Of a stretch of DNA of 64,000 bases, positions 21,562 through 30,646 are shown in pieces. Position 1 is the stretch's first letter. Each line of letters starts with the position of its first letter. The stretch comes from Paraburkholderia sabiae (GTDB lineage Bacteria > Pseudomonadota > Gammaproteobacteria > Burkholderiales > Burkholderiaceae): positions 2,418,001 through 2,482,000 of the forward strand of contig NZ_CP125295.1 of NCBI RefSeq assembly GCF_030412785.1, in the 5' to 3' direction. Under the pieces are notes generated by a model. It was not told the DNA's origin. It saw nothing but the letters and a program-made list of their open reading frames with translations, and made no database searches. Made by a program: the position numbers and the translations under genes.

Positions 21562-22116
21562 TTATTCGGCGAACGGCAGCGAGTCCTGGCCCTGCGCGCG
21601 CATGTTGAACACGTTCAACGTCATCGCGACGAGCGCGTAATAGCCGAGCAGCCCGACGAGATTGATCGTCACTTCATGCCCGAAACGCTCGACGGTCTTC
21701 GCATACGTCGCATCGGACACGCGCTTCGCGTCGTACAGCTCGGTGGCGAACGCGTAGATCAGCGCGTCGTCGGCATCGGCGAACGACGGCACGTTGCCTG
21801 TGCGGATCGCCTCGGCGTCTTCAACGCGCACGCCCGCTTCGATTGCAATCGGATAGTGGATGAACCACTCGGCCTGCGCCTGCCAGCGCGACGCCGTGAC
21901 GAGAATCGCCAGTTCCGACAGACGCAGCGGCAAGCCCGTCTTGTAGCGGCAGAATGCGCCGAGGCGCTGCGCGTGCTGCGCGAGTTCGGGACTATGAATC
22001 CAGCCGAGAAACGGCCCGTTCAGATTGCCGCGCGGACCCGACAGGATTTCTTCGAGCACGGTTTTCTGTTCGGGCGTCGCGTGGCTGGCGTCGAACGATG
22101 GCAGACGGTTGGTCAT
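21562..22116 (-). CDS. Carboxymuconolactone decarboxylase (CMD) family protein
   Basis: A 184-residue AhpD-like all-alpha protein. The core reads LRLSELAILVTASRWQAQAEWFIHYPIAIEAGVRVEDAEAIR; the CxxC redox pair of AhpD is replaced by EWFIH, so peroxidase activity is unlikely and a gamma-CMD-like or unknown role is more probable. It is the last gene of an apparent three-gene operon, 30 bp after the class III aminotransferase gene. Confidence 0.8.
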   Translation of the reverse strand: MTNRLPSFDASHATPEQKTVLEEILSGPRGNLNGPFLGWIHSPELAQHAQRLGAFCRYKTGLPLRLSELAILVTASRWQAQAEWFIHYPIAIEAGVRVEDAEAIRTGNVPSFADADDALIYAFATELYDAKRVSDATYAKTVERFGHEVTINLVGLLGYYALVAMTLNVFNMRAQGQDSLPFAE

Positions 22117-22146
22117 CGGAAGCTCTTCGTGTGTGAGTGAATTCGG

Positions 22147-23484
22147 TCAGGCGGCGCCCGACGCAGCGAGCGCGCCTTCGATCGCATCCGTCAGGCGGCT
22201 GACGATCTGTTCGATATCGCTTGCGGTGCAAATGAACGGCGGCGCGAGCAGCACATGATCGCCGACCTTGCCGTCGACGGTGCCGCCCATCGGATACACC
22301 ATCAGGCCGCGCTGGAACGCCTCGCGCTTGATCGCGGCATGCAGCTTCAGTTTCGCATCGAACGGCGTTTTCGTCGCGCGGTCCTTCACCAGTTCGACAC
22401 CGACGAACAGCCCGCGCCCGCGCACGTCGCCGATAGACGGATGCTGCGCATAGTGCTCGCGCAGCAGCGAACGCAACTGTTCACCGCGTGCTTTCACGTT
22501 GTCGAGCAGATGCTCGTCGGCGATCACGCGCTGCACTTCGAGCGCGGCGGCGCATGCCGTCGCATGGCCGATGTACGTGTGGCCGTGCTGGAAAAAGCCC
22601 GTTCCGCCCGTGATCGCCTGATAGATTTTGTCGCTCACGAGCGTCGCGCCGATCGGCTGATAACCCGCGCCGAGACCTTTCGCGATGGTCAGCAGATCGG
22701 GCGTGACACCGTCTTCCTCACACGCGTACAGATGGCCGGTGCGGCCCATGCCCGACATGATTTCATCGAGAATCAGCAGCACGCCGTAGCGGTCGCACAC
22801 CGCGCGGATCTTGCGGAAATACTCGCGCACGGGCGGCACCGCGCCCGCCGTCGCGCCGACCACCGTTTCCGCGACGAACGCAGCGACCGTGTCGGAACCG
22901 AGTTCGAGAATCTTCTGTTCGAGTTCGTCGGCGAGACGCTGCGCGAACTGCTCTTCCGTTTCGTCCGCGCGCTGCTCGCGATACGCATAGCACGGGCTCA
23001 CGTGATGCGCGTCGATCAGCAGCGGCAGGAACGGCTCGCGCCGCCACGCATTGCCGCCGATCGCGAGCGCGCCGAGCGTATTGCCGTGATAGCTCTGACG
23101 CCGCGCGATGATGTGACGGCGCTGCGGCTGCCCCAGTTCGACGAAATACTGACGCGCGAGCTTCAGCGCCGCCTCGATCGCCTCCGATCCGCCCGACACG
23201 AAATACACATGCCCAAGCCCTTGCGGCGCGCGCTCGGTCAGATAGCTCGCAAGTTCTTCGGCGGGCTCGGTCGTGAAGAACGACGTGTGCGCGTACGGCA
23301 ATGCCTGCGCCTGTCGCTTGATCGCGTCGATCACGCGCTGGTTGCTGTGGCCGAGGCACGACACGGCCGCGCCGCCCGATGCGTCGATGTAACGCTTGCC
23401 CGTCGAATCGACGATCTCGATGCCCTCGCCTTTGACGGCGACGGGCAACGTCTGCTTGGGCATGCGATGGAATACGGTTGTCAT
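22147..23484 (-). CDS. Class III PLP-dependent aminotransferase
   Basis: A 445-residue omega-aminotransferase. The PLP-binding lysine is in LTIAKGLGAGYQPIGA, the Asp contacting the pyridine nitrogen in LILDEIMSGMGRTG, and the N-terminal GSEAIEAALKLARQY phosphate loop is intact. Such enzymes move amino groups from amines, beta- or omega-amino acids to pyruvate or 2-oxoglutarate. The start at 23484 is set by AAGGAGAG; an open frame runs upstream to 23754 but is antisense-like shadow. Middle gene of the C45-aminotransferase-CMD operon, 34 bp after the amidohydrolase, which may supply its amine substrate. Confidence 0.88.
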   Translation of the reverse strand: MTTVFHRMPKQTLPVAVKGEGIEIVDSTGKRYIDASGGAAVSCLGHSNQRVIDAIKRQAQALPYAHTSFFTTEPAEELASYLTERAPQGLGHVYFVSGGSEAIEAALKLARQYFVELGQPQRRHIIARRQSYHGNTLGALAIGGNAWRREPFLPLLIDAHHVSPCYAYREQRADETEEQFAQRLADELEQKILELGSDTVAAFVAETVVGATAGAVPPVREYFRKIRAVCDRYGVLLILDEIMSGMGRTGHLYACEEDGVTPDLLTIAKGLGAGYQPIGATLVSDKIYQAITGGTGFFQHGHTYIGHATACAAALEVQRVIADEHLLDNVKARGEQLRSLLREHYAQHPSIGDVRGRGLFVGVELVKDRATKTPFDAKLKLHAAIKREAFQRGLMVYPMGGTVDGKVGDHVLLAPPFICTASDIEQIVSRLTDAIEGALAASGAA

Positions 23485-23518
23485 GCGCTCTCCTTGAATG
23501 AGCGGAAGGCGGCGGCGC

Positions 23519-24559
23519 TCAGGCCGCCGTGCGTGCAACAAAGGTTTCGAAAACGACGGCGTGCTGCGCGTGCACTCGCAGCGCGATACCGTCGTCGCGG
23601 AGTTGGAACAGCGCGGTCGCGAGCGTGTTTTCGTCGTCGGGATCGTGCGGGTCGTCGCGATAGATGGGCAAACCGGCGGGCGCCTTGTCGTGCAGCATGT
23701 CGACGAGCGTGTCGCCGTCGATGTCAGCGCCGCGCTCGTCGAGCAGCAAAGCAATGCGCGCCTGCCGGTCGCGCGACGAATCCGTGACGATCTGCGATTC
23801 GTCTTCGCAACCGGGATGAATCATGTGATTCGCGTGACCCGACGCACGCCTGACGGATTCGATCGAACAGCGCTGCGCCGTCGCTTCGATGCTGAACACG
23901 CGGCGTTCGCCCGCCGCGCCGAGCGTGTGATGAAAGCCGCTCGCGCGCGGCGTGTCGTGCAGCAGCCGAACGGCTTCGTCGAGCGTCGATGCGTCGAGCA
24001 CCGCGCGCGACAGGATCATGCGCGGCACGCCCGTCACGGACTGACGGATGCGCAGATTGTTGATCGCCTGCACGAGTCCCGCGCGATTCACCGCGAACGT
24101 GTGACCGGGCAGCGAGCCGGGGTAACAGAAGCTGACGAAGCCGGGCTTGCCCTTCGGCTGAACGTCGACCAGCAGGCCTTTGCCGAGCAGAAACGGATCG
24201 CCGTCCTCGTTGTGCGCGATGAGCGTATCGTCGGCGCGCACGGCGGCGAAGGTCGTGCAGCCGTCCGGCGTGTCGTGCACGAGTTCGCCGCGGCAGTTCC
24301 ATAGGAAAACGTCTTCGGCCGACCAGCCGAGGCCCGCCGCCATGCCGTCGAGTTCGTCCAGTTGAGCGGGAAAAAGCGCGCGCGCCGCATCGCGCAGATG
24401 CTGCACGAACGCGTGACCGCGCCACGCCTGCACCGCGCGCCACGCGGCGCTCTGCTGCATGTACGCATCGAAAACCGGCCGCGCCAGTTCGCCGAGCTGG
24501 CGGCCGATTTCAAACGGCTCGCCCGCTATCCGATGCAATTCCCAACCCTGCTTCGCCAC
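23519..24559 (-). CDS. C45-family autoproteolytic acyltransferase/amidohydrolase
   Basis: A 346-residue N-terminal-nucleophile hydrolase of the isopenicillin-N acyltransferase (C45) family. The conserved cleavage/nucleophile site is DGCTTFAA with Cys101, so the precursor would cut itself before Cys101 into alpha and beta chains. Further family segments are LLAHNEDGDP-like (TLIAHNEDGDPF), SFCYPGSLPGHTFAVN and AINNLR. Family members cleave or transfer acyl groups on amides such as penicillins or N-acyl amino acids; the true substrate is unknown. No signal peptide. First gene of the operon; an 18-bp palindrome shared with the neighbouring rpiR promoter lies 49 bp upstream. Confidence 0.82.
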   Translation of the reverse strand: MAKQGWELHRIAGEPFEIGRQLGELARPVFDAYMQQSAAWRAVQAWRGHAFVQHLRDAARALFPAQLDELDGMAAGLGWSAEDVFLWNCRGELVHDTPDGCTTFAAVRADDTLIAHNEDGDPFLLGKGLLVDVQPKGKPGFVSFCYPGSLPGHTFAVNRAGLVQAINNLRIRQSVTGVPRMILSRAVLDASTLDEAVRLLHDTPRASGFHHTLGAAGERRVFSIEATAQRCSIESVRRASGHANHMIHPGCEDESQIVTDSSRDRQARIALLLDERGADIDGDTLVDMLHDKAPAGLPIYRDDPHDPDDENTLATALFQLRDDGIALRVHAQHAVVFETFVARTAA

Positions 24560-24607
24560 ACGACACCTCGAACTTCAGTCAACACGCGATGCGGCATTTA
24601 TAGCGCA

Positions 24608-24625
24608 CAACAACATATGTTGTCA
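24608..24625. promoter_or_regulatory. Operator palindrome before the C45 operon
   Basis: CAACAACATATGTTGTCA, with a perfect 14-bp core ACAACATATGTTGT (24610-24623). It lies 49 bp upstream of the C45 start. It matches the rpiR-promoter element at 25563-25580 at 14 of 18 positions, suggesting that the adjacent RpiR regulator binds both. Confidence 0.72.
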
Positions 24626-24679
24626 AAGAAGACGCAAATCGGCGCGCCTGTTGTCGAGAACGGCGCGCGTCAGCGGTGA

Positions 24680-25540
24680 TTAAGGAACGTAGGCGCCCTT
24701 CGCGTGCAGCGACTGCTCGGCGAGTTCGAGTTGCTGAACGGCGTCCGTGCCTTCGAGCGCGAGCAGATGGGCGACGAGCGATTCGGCGATGGCCGTCGCG
24801 GCGACCAGCGACGGGAAGAACGACGGGCTTTCGTGCGAGAAGATCAGCGCCTTGTCGGCGTTCAGCGCGATCGGCGAGACGGCGCTGTCGGTGATCGCGA
24901 TCAGCTTGCTGCCCTTTTCCAGCGCGGCTTCGGCGACGCGCGCCGCCTCGACGGAATACGGCGCGAAGCTGACGACGACGGTCGCGCTGTCGCGCTCGAT
25001 GCCGCGCAACTGCATTTCGAGCGTGCCGGCTTCGCCCGTCAGCAGCGAGACCGACGAGCGAAACAGCCGGTATCCGTAGACGAAACCGAACGCGACGGGA
25101 TAGCACGAGCGAAATCCGCCGACATGCACGTGCGGCGCGCGCCGCAGCAGCTTGGCCGCTTCGATGGTGACGCGCGCGTTGTGCGCCGCCGTTACTTCGA
25201 GGTTGTGCTGATGCGCGACGAGCAGATCGTGCGCGAGCGCGTCTTTCGCGTGGCCTTTGACGAGCGAGCGTGCACGGCTCGTCAGCGGCTCGGGACGCGT
25301 GCGCACGCGGGCGACGAACAGATCGCGCAATTCGTTCCAGCCCGGAAAGCCCAGTTGCTGCGACAGGCGCACGAGCGACGCGGGTTGCACCTGCGCGCGC
25401 TCGGCGACCTTGCGCATCGACGAGACGGCCACCTCATCGGGATGATCGAGCAGAAACGCCGCGCCCATCTGGAACTGCGGACTGAGTTCCGAGAAGCGCC
25501 CGCGAATCAGGGTGGCGAGCTGGTCGAAGGTGTCGGGCAT
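24680..25540 (-). CDS. MurR/RpiR-family regulator (HTH + SIS)
   Basis: A 286-residue regulator: an RpiR helix-turn-helix at about residues 1-77 (VAVSSMRKVAERAQVQPASLVRLSQQLGFPGWNELRDLF) and a SIS sugar-phosphate-binding-type domain at about 125-265 (HVGGFRSCYPVAF, VVVSFAPYSVEAARV, ITDSAVSPIA). In family members the SIS domain senses phosphorylated sugars or other anionic metabolites. It lies just upstream of the C45 operon on the same strand, and palindromes before both units indicate autoregulation and control of the operon. Confidence 0.87.
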   Translation of the reverse strand: MPDTFDQLATLIRGRFSELSPQFQMGAAFLLDHPDEVAVSSMRKVAERAQVQPASLVRLSQQLGFPGWNELRDLFVARVRTRPEPLTSRARSLVKGHAKDALAHDLLVAHQHNLEVTAAHNARVTIEAAKLLRRAPHVHVGGFRSCYPVAFGFVYGYRLFRSSVSLLTGEAGTLEMQLRGIERDSATVVVSFAPYSVEAARVAEAALEKGSKLIAITDSAVSPIALNADKALIFSHESPSFFPSLVAATAIAESLVAHLLALEGTDAVQQLELAEQSLHAKGAYVP

Positions 25541-25562
25541 ACGGTGTACCGGGCGATGAGGA

Positions 25563-25580
25563 TGACAACAAATGTTATCA
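25563..25580. promoter_or_regulatory. Operator palindrome before rpiR-like gene
   Basis: TGACAACAAATGTTATCA, imperfectly symmetric, 22 bp upstream of the regulator's start and therefore overlapping its promoter or 5' leader. Nearly the same element precedes the C45 operon. Confidence 0.72.
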
Positions 25581-25639
25581 CCCGGTTTTGATGGGGGCGA
25601 ATGAGGGTGTCGGCCCGGCCTCTCGCGCCGACACCCGTT

Positions 25640-28276
25640 TCAGACGGCCAGCCGCGACGCTGCCTTGATATCCTCCAGACGCCGCTGCTTCACACCCAGA
25701 TCGCTCCACGCCGACGGATGGCAGGTGAACACCAGAATCTGGTGCCGTGTGGACGCGTCGAGCAATGCGCGCTTGATCGACTCGCGCCGCTCTTCGTCCG
25801 TATGGACGATTGCATCGTCGAATAGAAGCAGCGTCGGCTTGCCCGCGTCCTTCAGCAAATCGGCGTACGCGAGACGCACCAGCAGTCCAAGCTGTTCCTG
25901 CGTGCCGTAGCTGAGCGAGTCGAACGCTTCGTCGGACGTGCCGCGCATCAGGCCCACAGGCGACAGCGACTCGTCAACGCTCAGCTCGCCCGCCGGGAAC
26001 ACGCGCCGCAGGTAGTGATTGACGCGGTCGGTCAGCGGTTTGCGCAAGGTAGCGACGGCCGTATCGCGCTCTTCGACCAGCACCTGCTCCAGCAGACTCA
26101 GCGCGTCGGCACGCATGCGCAGTTCCGCGCGCCGCGCCTCGGCCTGCTCGATGGCAGCCGCCGTTTGCGCGAGACGCACGCCGAGTTCCGTGCCGCCGAG
26201 CGTTTCGAGCCGCGTGCGCAGCAAACCCGCGTTGCGCTGTCGGTCGAGATGCTGCTGATGCTCGATCTCGGCCGAACGGTTGTAGCGCTCGGCATCGGCG
26301 CGCGGATCGTCCTGGCTGACGGCGCTCAGGCGCTGCGCAGCTGCCTCGAGATTGCGCGTGTACTCGTCGATGTACGACTTCTTCTCGACCAGCGCCGCCT
26401 GCCGGCGCCTGCGTTCTTCGATGAACGCGGGATCTTTCAGCCGCGCTTCGTTGACCTGCAGACGCTCGCGAATGCCCGTCACGCTCGCCGCGGTCTGTGC
26501 CTTGAGCGTCGCGGCATCCAGCAGCGCGGCGCGCGCCGTTTCGCTCTGCACCCGCGCCGTATCGACGGCGTCCTTTGCCTGCGCGACGGGGATCGCGCCC
26601 ATCGCGTCTTCCAGCGCGTCCAGCTTCGCCTGCGTCGCGCCCAGACGGCCGCGCGCCTGTTCGAGTTCGCCGCGCAGCGCATCGACGCCGTCAGGCGCAT
26701 GCGTTCTGAGCATCTGCGCGTGGTTGTCGCGCTCGATGCACACCGACTTCCAGCGCGAAAGCTGCTCGGCGCCCTGCGCATGGCTGTCGACGCCGAGCGC
26801 GAGCAAGAGCTTGTCGCGTTCGGCTTCGAGACTCTGCAACTGCGTATCGAGCGCGGACAGGTCGAGCGTGCCGGGCACGATGGTCAATTCGCCGAGACCC
26901 GGCAGGCCGATGGTCCTGCGCCCGTCGAGCACCAGTGTGCCATCTCCCTGCACGGGCGCACCGTCGACCATGATGGCCGCGCTCAACCGGTATTCGATGC
27001 GCGTCAGCGCCGCGTTCTTTTGAGCCTGCAGCGGAACGAGTTCCTCGCTCACCTGCTGAAGACGCCTGATCTTCTTCTCGTCGAGTTCGAGGTTCGCGGC
27101 AACGCGCGTCAGCTCGAGCACCTTAGCGTGGCTTTCCGTCGCGCGCGCGAGCGTGGCCTCGATGCGGGCGATATCCGCCTGCTGGCTTTGCGCCTGCGCC
27201 CTGACTTCCGTTGCGAGTTCGGCGGCAATCGCCTTCGCATGCGCGTGCTGCGCCTGCTCGCTCGCCTTCTGCGCGGCGGCGTCGGCAGCTTGCGCACGCT
27301 CGTGAGCGGCTTCGGCCTGAGCCGCGACCGCTTCGGCCTTGTCGAGATCGCGCCCGTCGGTCGCGACAGACGCCTCGACACTCGCGGCAAACTGCTCCTG
27401 CTCGACCAGCGACCGATGTTCGGTCTCGGCAAACCTGAGCTTTTGCGCGACCTCATCGTGTTCGCGCCTGAGCACGTCGTTTTGCTGGGCACGAGCAAGC
27501 GCGGCCGCCGCCTTCTGACGCAGCGCTTCCCACGGACGCTCGCGCTCCCCGTTGTCGTGTTCGCGCTGAAGCTTGCCGAGCCGGACGATGTCTTCGTCGA
27601 AATCGCGGTTGGCCTGTTCCAGCGTCGACTGGTCCGCCTTCAGGCTCTCGATCTCCTTCTCGACCGAAGCCAGTTCGCCCGTCGGCTTACGCGCCTGGCT
27701 CGTGATCAGCTTAAAGAGATCTTTCTGGACAGCGGCAATTAGCGCGTCGTCGCCGCCGGGCGTTTCGCCGCCTGTGAGTTGCGTCAGCGCAGCGCGAACA
27801 TGCGTCGACGCGTGTTCGCCCGGTTTGCGCACGTCGCCCGTTTGCCCCTGGCGCACCCACAGCAGTCCGGGAATGCCGGCGTGCTCCGCGCGGGTGAGGC
27901 CCTGCTTCGGCCGGGTGAAGCCGATCGTGTCGGCGAGAATCGCTTCCGCTTCGTCGCCGTCGAACGTCTTGCTGCCGACGCGCAGATTGCAGCGCTGCTT
28001 CTTGACGAACTGCTTGACGAGATGATGTTTCGTCCCGCCGATGTCGAATCCGACTTCGACCGTCGGCAGACCGTCCGGGCGCGACGCGGGAATCAGCGCG
28101 TCGAGCCCGCTCACCTTGTAGCGGTCGAGAAACACCGTGCGCACGGCCTCGGCGATCGTGCTTTTGCCTGCCTCGTTCGGGCCGCTGATCAGATTCAGCC
28201 CCGACTCGAGTCCATCGATGACGATGCGGTCAGTCAGCTTGCGAAAGTTCTGGATCGTAATGCTTTCGAGAATCAC
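25640..28276 (-). CDS. Rad50/SbcC-like ATPase without zinc hook (YhaN-like)
   Basis: An 878-residue SMC-type ATPase. Walker A GPNEAGKST is at residues 32-40, then a ring-closing region, a long coiled coil (about 190-420), a central insert with beta-rich YRLSAAIMVDGAPVQGDGTLVLDGRRTIGLP (about 430-480), a second coiled coil, and a C-terminal ABC signature SYGTQEQLGLLVRL with Walker B TLLLFDDAI. No CxxC hook occurs at the coiled-coil apex, unlike SbcC or Rad50. Its start overlaps the stop of the nuclease gene by 4 bp (ATGA), so the two are translationally coupled and form a predicted DNA-end processing complex. Confidence 0.85.
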   Translation of the reverse strand: MILESITIQNFRKLTDRIVIDGLESGLNLISGPNEAGKSTIAEAVRTVFLDRYKVSGLDALIPASRPDGLPTVEVGFDIGGTKHHLVKQFVKKQRCNLRVGSKTFDGDEAEAILADTIGFTRPKQGLTRAEHAGIPGLLWVRQGQTGDVRKPGEHASTHVRAALTQLTGGETPGGDDALIAAVQKDLFKLITSQARKPTGELASVEKEIESLKADQSTLEQANRDFDEDIVRLGKLQREHDNGERERPWEALRQKAAAALARAQQNDVLRREHDEVAQKLRFAETEHRSLVEQEQFAASVEASVATDGRDLDKAEAVAAQAEAAHERAQAADAAAQKASEQAQHAHAKAIAAELATEVRAQAQSQQADIARIEATLARATESHAKVLELTRVAANLELDEKKIRRLQQVSEELVPLQAQKNAALTRIEYRLSAAIMVDGAPVQGDGTLVLDGRRTIGLPGLGELTIVPGTLDLSALDTQLQSLEAERDKLLLALGVDSHAQGAEQLSRWKSVCIERDNHAQMLRTHAPDGVDALRGELEQARGRLGATQAKLDALEDAMGAIPVAQAKDAVDTARVQSETARAALLDAATLKAQTAASVTGIRERLQVNEARLKDPAFIEERRRRQAALVEKKSYIDEYTRNLEAAAQRLSAVSQDDPRADAERYNRSAEIEHQQHLDRQRNAGLLRTRLETLGGTELGVRLAQTAAAIEQAEARRAELRMRADALSLLEQVLVEERDTAVATLRKPLTDRVNHYLRRVFPAGELSVDESLSPVGLMRGTSDEAFDSLSYGTQEQLGLLVRLAYADLLKDAGKPTLLLFDDAIVHTDEERRESIKRALLDASTRHQILVFTCHPSAWSDLGVKQRRLEDIKAASRLAV

Positions 28277-29385
28277 GCTGCCCCCGTTTCACGTTGATAT
28301 CGCGCGAGCATCAGCAGCGCTTCGGATGCAACCGCGCCTTCTCCGTCGGCCTGGATCGCCCGCAGCCGCTCGACCACCTTCGCCAGATAACCGCTGCGCG
28401 CGCCGAGCGCGGCCAGATCTTCGTCCGTCGGCAGCACCTTGACGCCCGTGGTCGTCGCGCGCAGTGCGCGCACGCGCGCGCGGGTTTCCTCGATGGCGAC
28501 GTTCACCGCTTCGGCGTCGGCAAGCGCGAGATCGCCCGTCACTTCGATACGCAGCACGTCGTGTTCGCCGAACGCTTCGAGTTGCGTGCGCAGTTGCGTC
28601 ACGTCGCTTGCCACCGTCAGATGCGGCTTCAGCAGATGCCACCCGTATTTGCTCACGCGCGTGCGCTGCACGATGGGCATCGCGCCCGGCCCCGGCAGTT
28701 CGACTTCGAGCACGTAGCCCGGCTCGTTGCTCCGGAAACGGTCCTGCTCGTGGGTGCCCGCGTAGCGGATGCGCTCTTCGACCCGATACTCGCCGTGCCA
28801 GTCGCCCAGTGCGAGATAGTCGAGGCGCGCCGTCTGCGCGCGGGTCGGCGCGATCGGATTCGTCGAATCGACGTCTTCCTGCAGGATGCCCGTCACGCTG
28901 CCATGCGCGAGCCCGATTCGAAGATAGCCTTCGGGCGTTTCCAACTGGTCGAAGAACGCGGTCGTGTCTCCGTAGGTATTGCGCTGCGTGAGCGGTGCGC
29001 ACAGCAGCGCGGCCCGCTGCGCGTCCAGCAGGATCACGCCCGGTTCGAGAATCAGATGCGCGTTGTCCGGCACGCAACCGAGGCGTTGCGCACGGGTCCA
29101 GACGCTTTCGGCCAGCGCGGCGTCGTGGTTGCCCGGCAGCAGATACCACGGCCCGGCATAGCCCGACAACGCGCCGAACAGCCTGCGGATAACCGTTTCG
29201 GAGACCGTCTGCTGATCGAAGACGTCGCCGGCGACCAGCACCGCGTCCATGCCGCGTTCCGTGGCAAGGCTCGCGATGCGCCGGACCGTGTCGAAGCGCG
29301 CTTCCGTCAGATGCGCGGCTTCTTCCGGCGTGAACTGGCCGAACTGGGTGCCGATCTGCCAGTCGGCGGTGTGCAGTAGTTTCAA
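28273..29385 (-). CDS. SbcD/Mre11-like DNA repair nuclease (YhaO-like)
   Basis: A 370-residue calcineurin-type metallophosphoesterase. All nuclease motifs are visible: HTADWQIG (residues 5-12), VAGDVFDQQ, LPGNHD and, further on, LAHGSVTG and LGDWHGEYR (metal ligands). The C-terminal third is a capping domain. It probably cuts DNA ends together with the downstream ATPase, whose gene overlaps by 4 bp. It is first in a two-gene operon on the minus strand, after the HD-domain gene. Confidence 0.87.
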   Translation of the reverse strand: MKLLHTADWQIGTQFGQFTPEEAAHLTEARFDTVRRIASLATERGMDAVLVAGDVFDQQTVSETVIRRLFGALSGYAGPWYLLPGNHDAALAESVWTRAQRLGCVPDNAHLILEPGVILLDAQRAALLCAPLTQRNTYGDTTAFFDQLETPEGYLRIGLAHGSVTGILQEDVDSTNPIAPTRAQTARLDYLALGDWHGEYRVEERIRYAGTHEQDRFRSNEPGYVLEVELPGPGAMPIVQRTRVSKYGWHLLKPHLTVASDVTQLRTQLEAFGEHDVLRIEVTGDLALADAEAVNVAIEETRARVRALRATTTGVKVLPTDEDLAALGARSGYLAKVVERLRAIQADGEGAVASEALLMLARYQRETGAA

Positions 29386-29479
29386 TTTCCGGCCCTCTCT
29401 TGCCGCTATTCGTTTATCGCTCGTGTCCCGAGTCCGCTATTTTCCATGGGACGGGCGCATTTTAGGACTTCTCGAATAG

Positions 29480-30007
29480 TCAAGCTGCGGGCGGCTTCGC
29501 CGCAAACGCGCGGTCGAACACCGCTTCGAGTCCGGGATGCACGCCGCGCAGCCCGTCCACGACCGCTTTCGCCCAGTCGAAATACTCGCGCTTGCGCTCG
29601 ACGGGCCAATCCGCCGGCGGACAGGCCGCGATATCGCGCAGGTTGCAGATCTTGTCGGCGAGTTTGACGAGCTTCGCCTTGCCGCTGATGGTGGCCGCGT
29701 GCTCGACCTGCAAGCGCTTGCGTTCCGCCTTCGGCAAGGACTTGTCGTCGGTGACTTCCGCGACGATGTCGGCGGCTTCCTGGCCGAACTGCGCGACCAG
29801 TTCTTCCATCGAGGTTTCCGTGTCCTCGATCGTGTCGTGAAGCAAGGCCGCGACGAGAACGGCTTCGTCGGCGACATTGCCTTCGTTGGCCAGCACGTCG
29901 GCAAGGGCGATGGGATGGTTGATGTACGGCGAGGCGTCGGCGTCCTTGCGCCGCTGGTTGCGATGCTTGTCCGCAGCGAATGCGGTCGCCCTGATTAGCA
30001 CGTTCAT
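29480..30007 (-). CDS. MESH1-like HD-domain (p)ppGpp hydrolase
   Basis: A 175-residue single-domain HD phosphohydrolase. The N-terminal pattern AFAADKHRNQRRKD...PYINHPIALA with ALLHDTIEDT (HD at residues 57-58) and LVKLADKICNLRDI matches the hydrolase domain of RelA/SpoT enzymes and the stand-alone MESH1/small alarmone hydrolases. There is no synthetase, TGS or ACT domain. The predicted reaction removes pyrophosphate from ppGpp; MESH1 relatives also act on NADPH. Single gene, 94 bp upstream of the nuclease gene on the same strand. Confidence 0.87.
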   Translation of the reverse strand: MNVLIRATAFAADKHRNQRRKDADASPYINHPIALADVLANEGNVADEAVLVAALLHDTIEDTETSMEELVAQFGQEAADIVAEVTDDKSLPKAERKRLQVEHAATISGKAKLVKLADKICNLRDIAACPPADWPVERKREYFDWAKAVVDGLRGVHPGLEAVFDRAFAAKPPAA

Positions 30008-30383
30008 GTTTGCGTTTCCTTGTGTCCGCGGGTCTTGTCGGATCTCGTTGGGTTCGTCGAGATCCTACCGCGCGCCCGGGACATCCCGTGTCCTTTTCCC
30101 GAAGCAACCAGGGCCGCAATCTCACATTGCAAAATCAGGGCTCGTGTCACAAAACTGCGTGCTGCATCGCAGCCAGAAGGCAATGCGTATCGGAAAAAGC
30201 CGCTTCACATCGCGAAATGAAACGCATATCCAATTGATTTATATGCGATTTTTATTCTCGTCACGGCGCGCGACACGCGCCCGCGATGATCGCCAGGTTC
30301 GGTACTCTCTTATACAAGAGGCGACAGTTCGGCGAGTCAGTGCGAACCGCCCAACGCTTGTTCATAACGCAGGGAGAGGTCAA
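30008..30383. other. Gene-free region between HD gene and small protein
   Basis: A 376-bp region with divergent promoters for the HD-domain gene and the small protein at 30384. The middle (30180-30260) is AT-richer. No conserved structure or ORF was recognised. Confidence 0.4.
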
Positions 30384-30620
30384 ATGTTGCACGTCTATGT
30401 AGAACCTGTACCGAAGGGCCGCTGGGGACCGATCGACGGCTATACCGTGGAGTTCGAGGACGGCACCAAGGTCACGCCGGAGATTTATCGCTCGGAAACG
30501 CTCGCCGTCGGCGAGATCAAGCTGCGCGGCTACGTGCCGCTGCTGGCGAAAGTGCGCATCACCGACAAGGCCGTCACCGACCACTGGCAAGCCGCCGAGG
30601 AAGCGCTGACGCAAGGCTGA
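30384..30620 (+). CDS. Small conserved-looking protein of unknown function
   Basis: A 78-residue soluble protein, MLHVYVEPVPKGRWGPIDG..., with alternating hydrophobic residues suggesting beta strands up to about residue 62 and a short C-terminal helix (HWQAAEEALTQG). Good coding character and a strong GGGAGAGG ribosome site set the start. No family recognised. It stands alone; a hairpin follows the stop. Confidence 0.7.
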   Translation: MLHVYVEPVPKGRWGPIDGYTVEFEDGTKVTPEIYRSETLAVGEIKLRGYVPLLAKVRITDKAVTDHWQAAEEALTQG

Positions 30621-30646
30621 ACGAAGCTGAAGTCCACAGAAGCACA

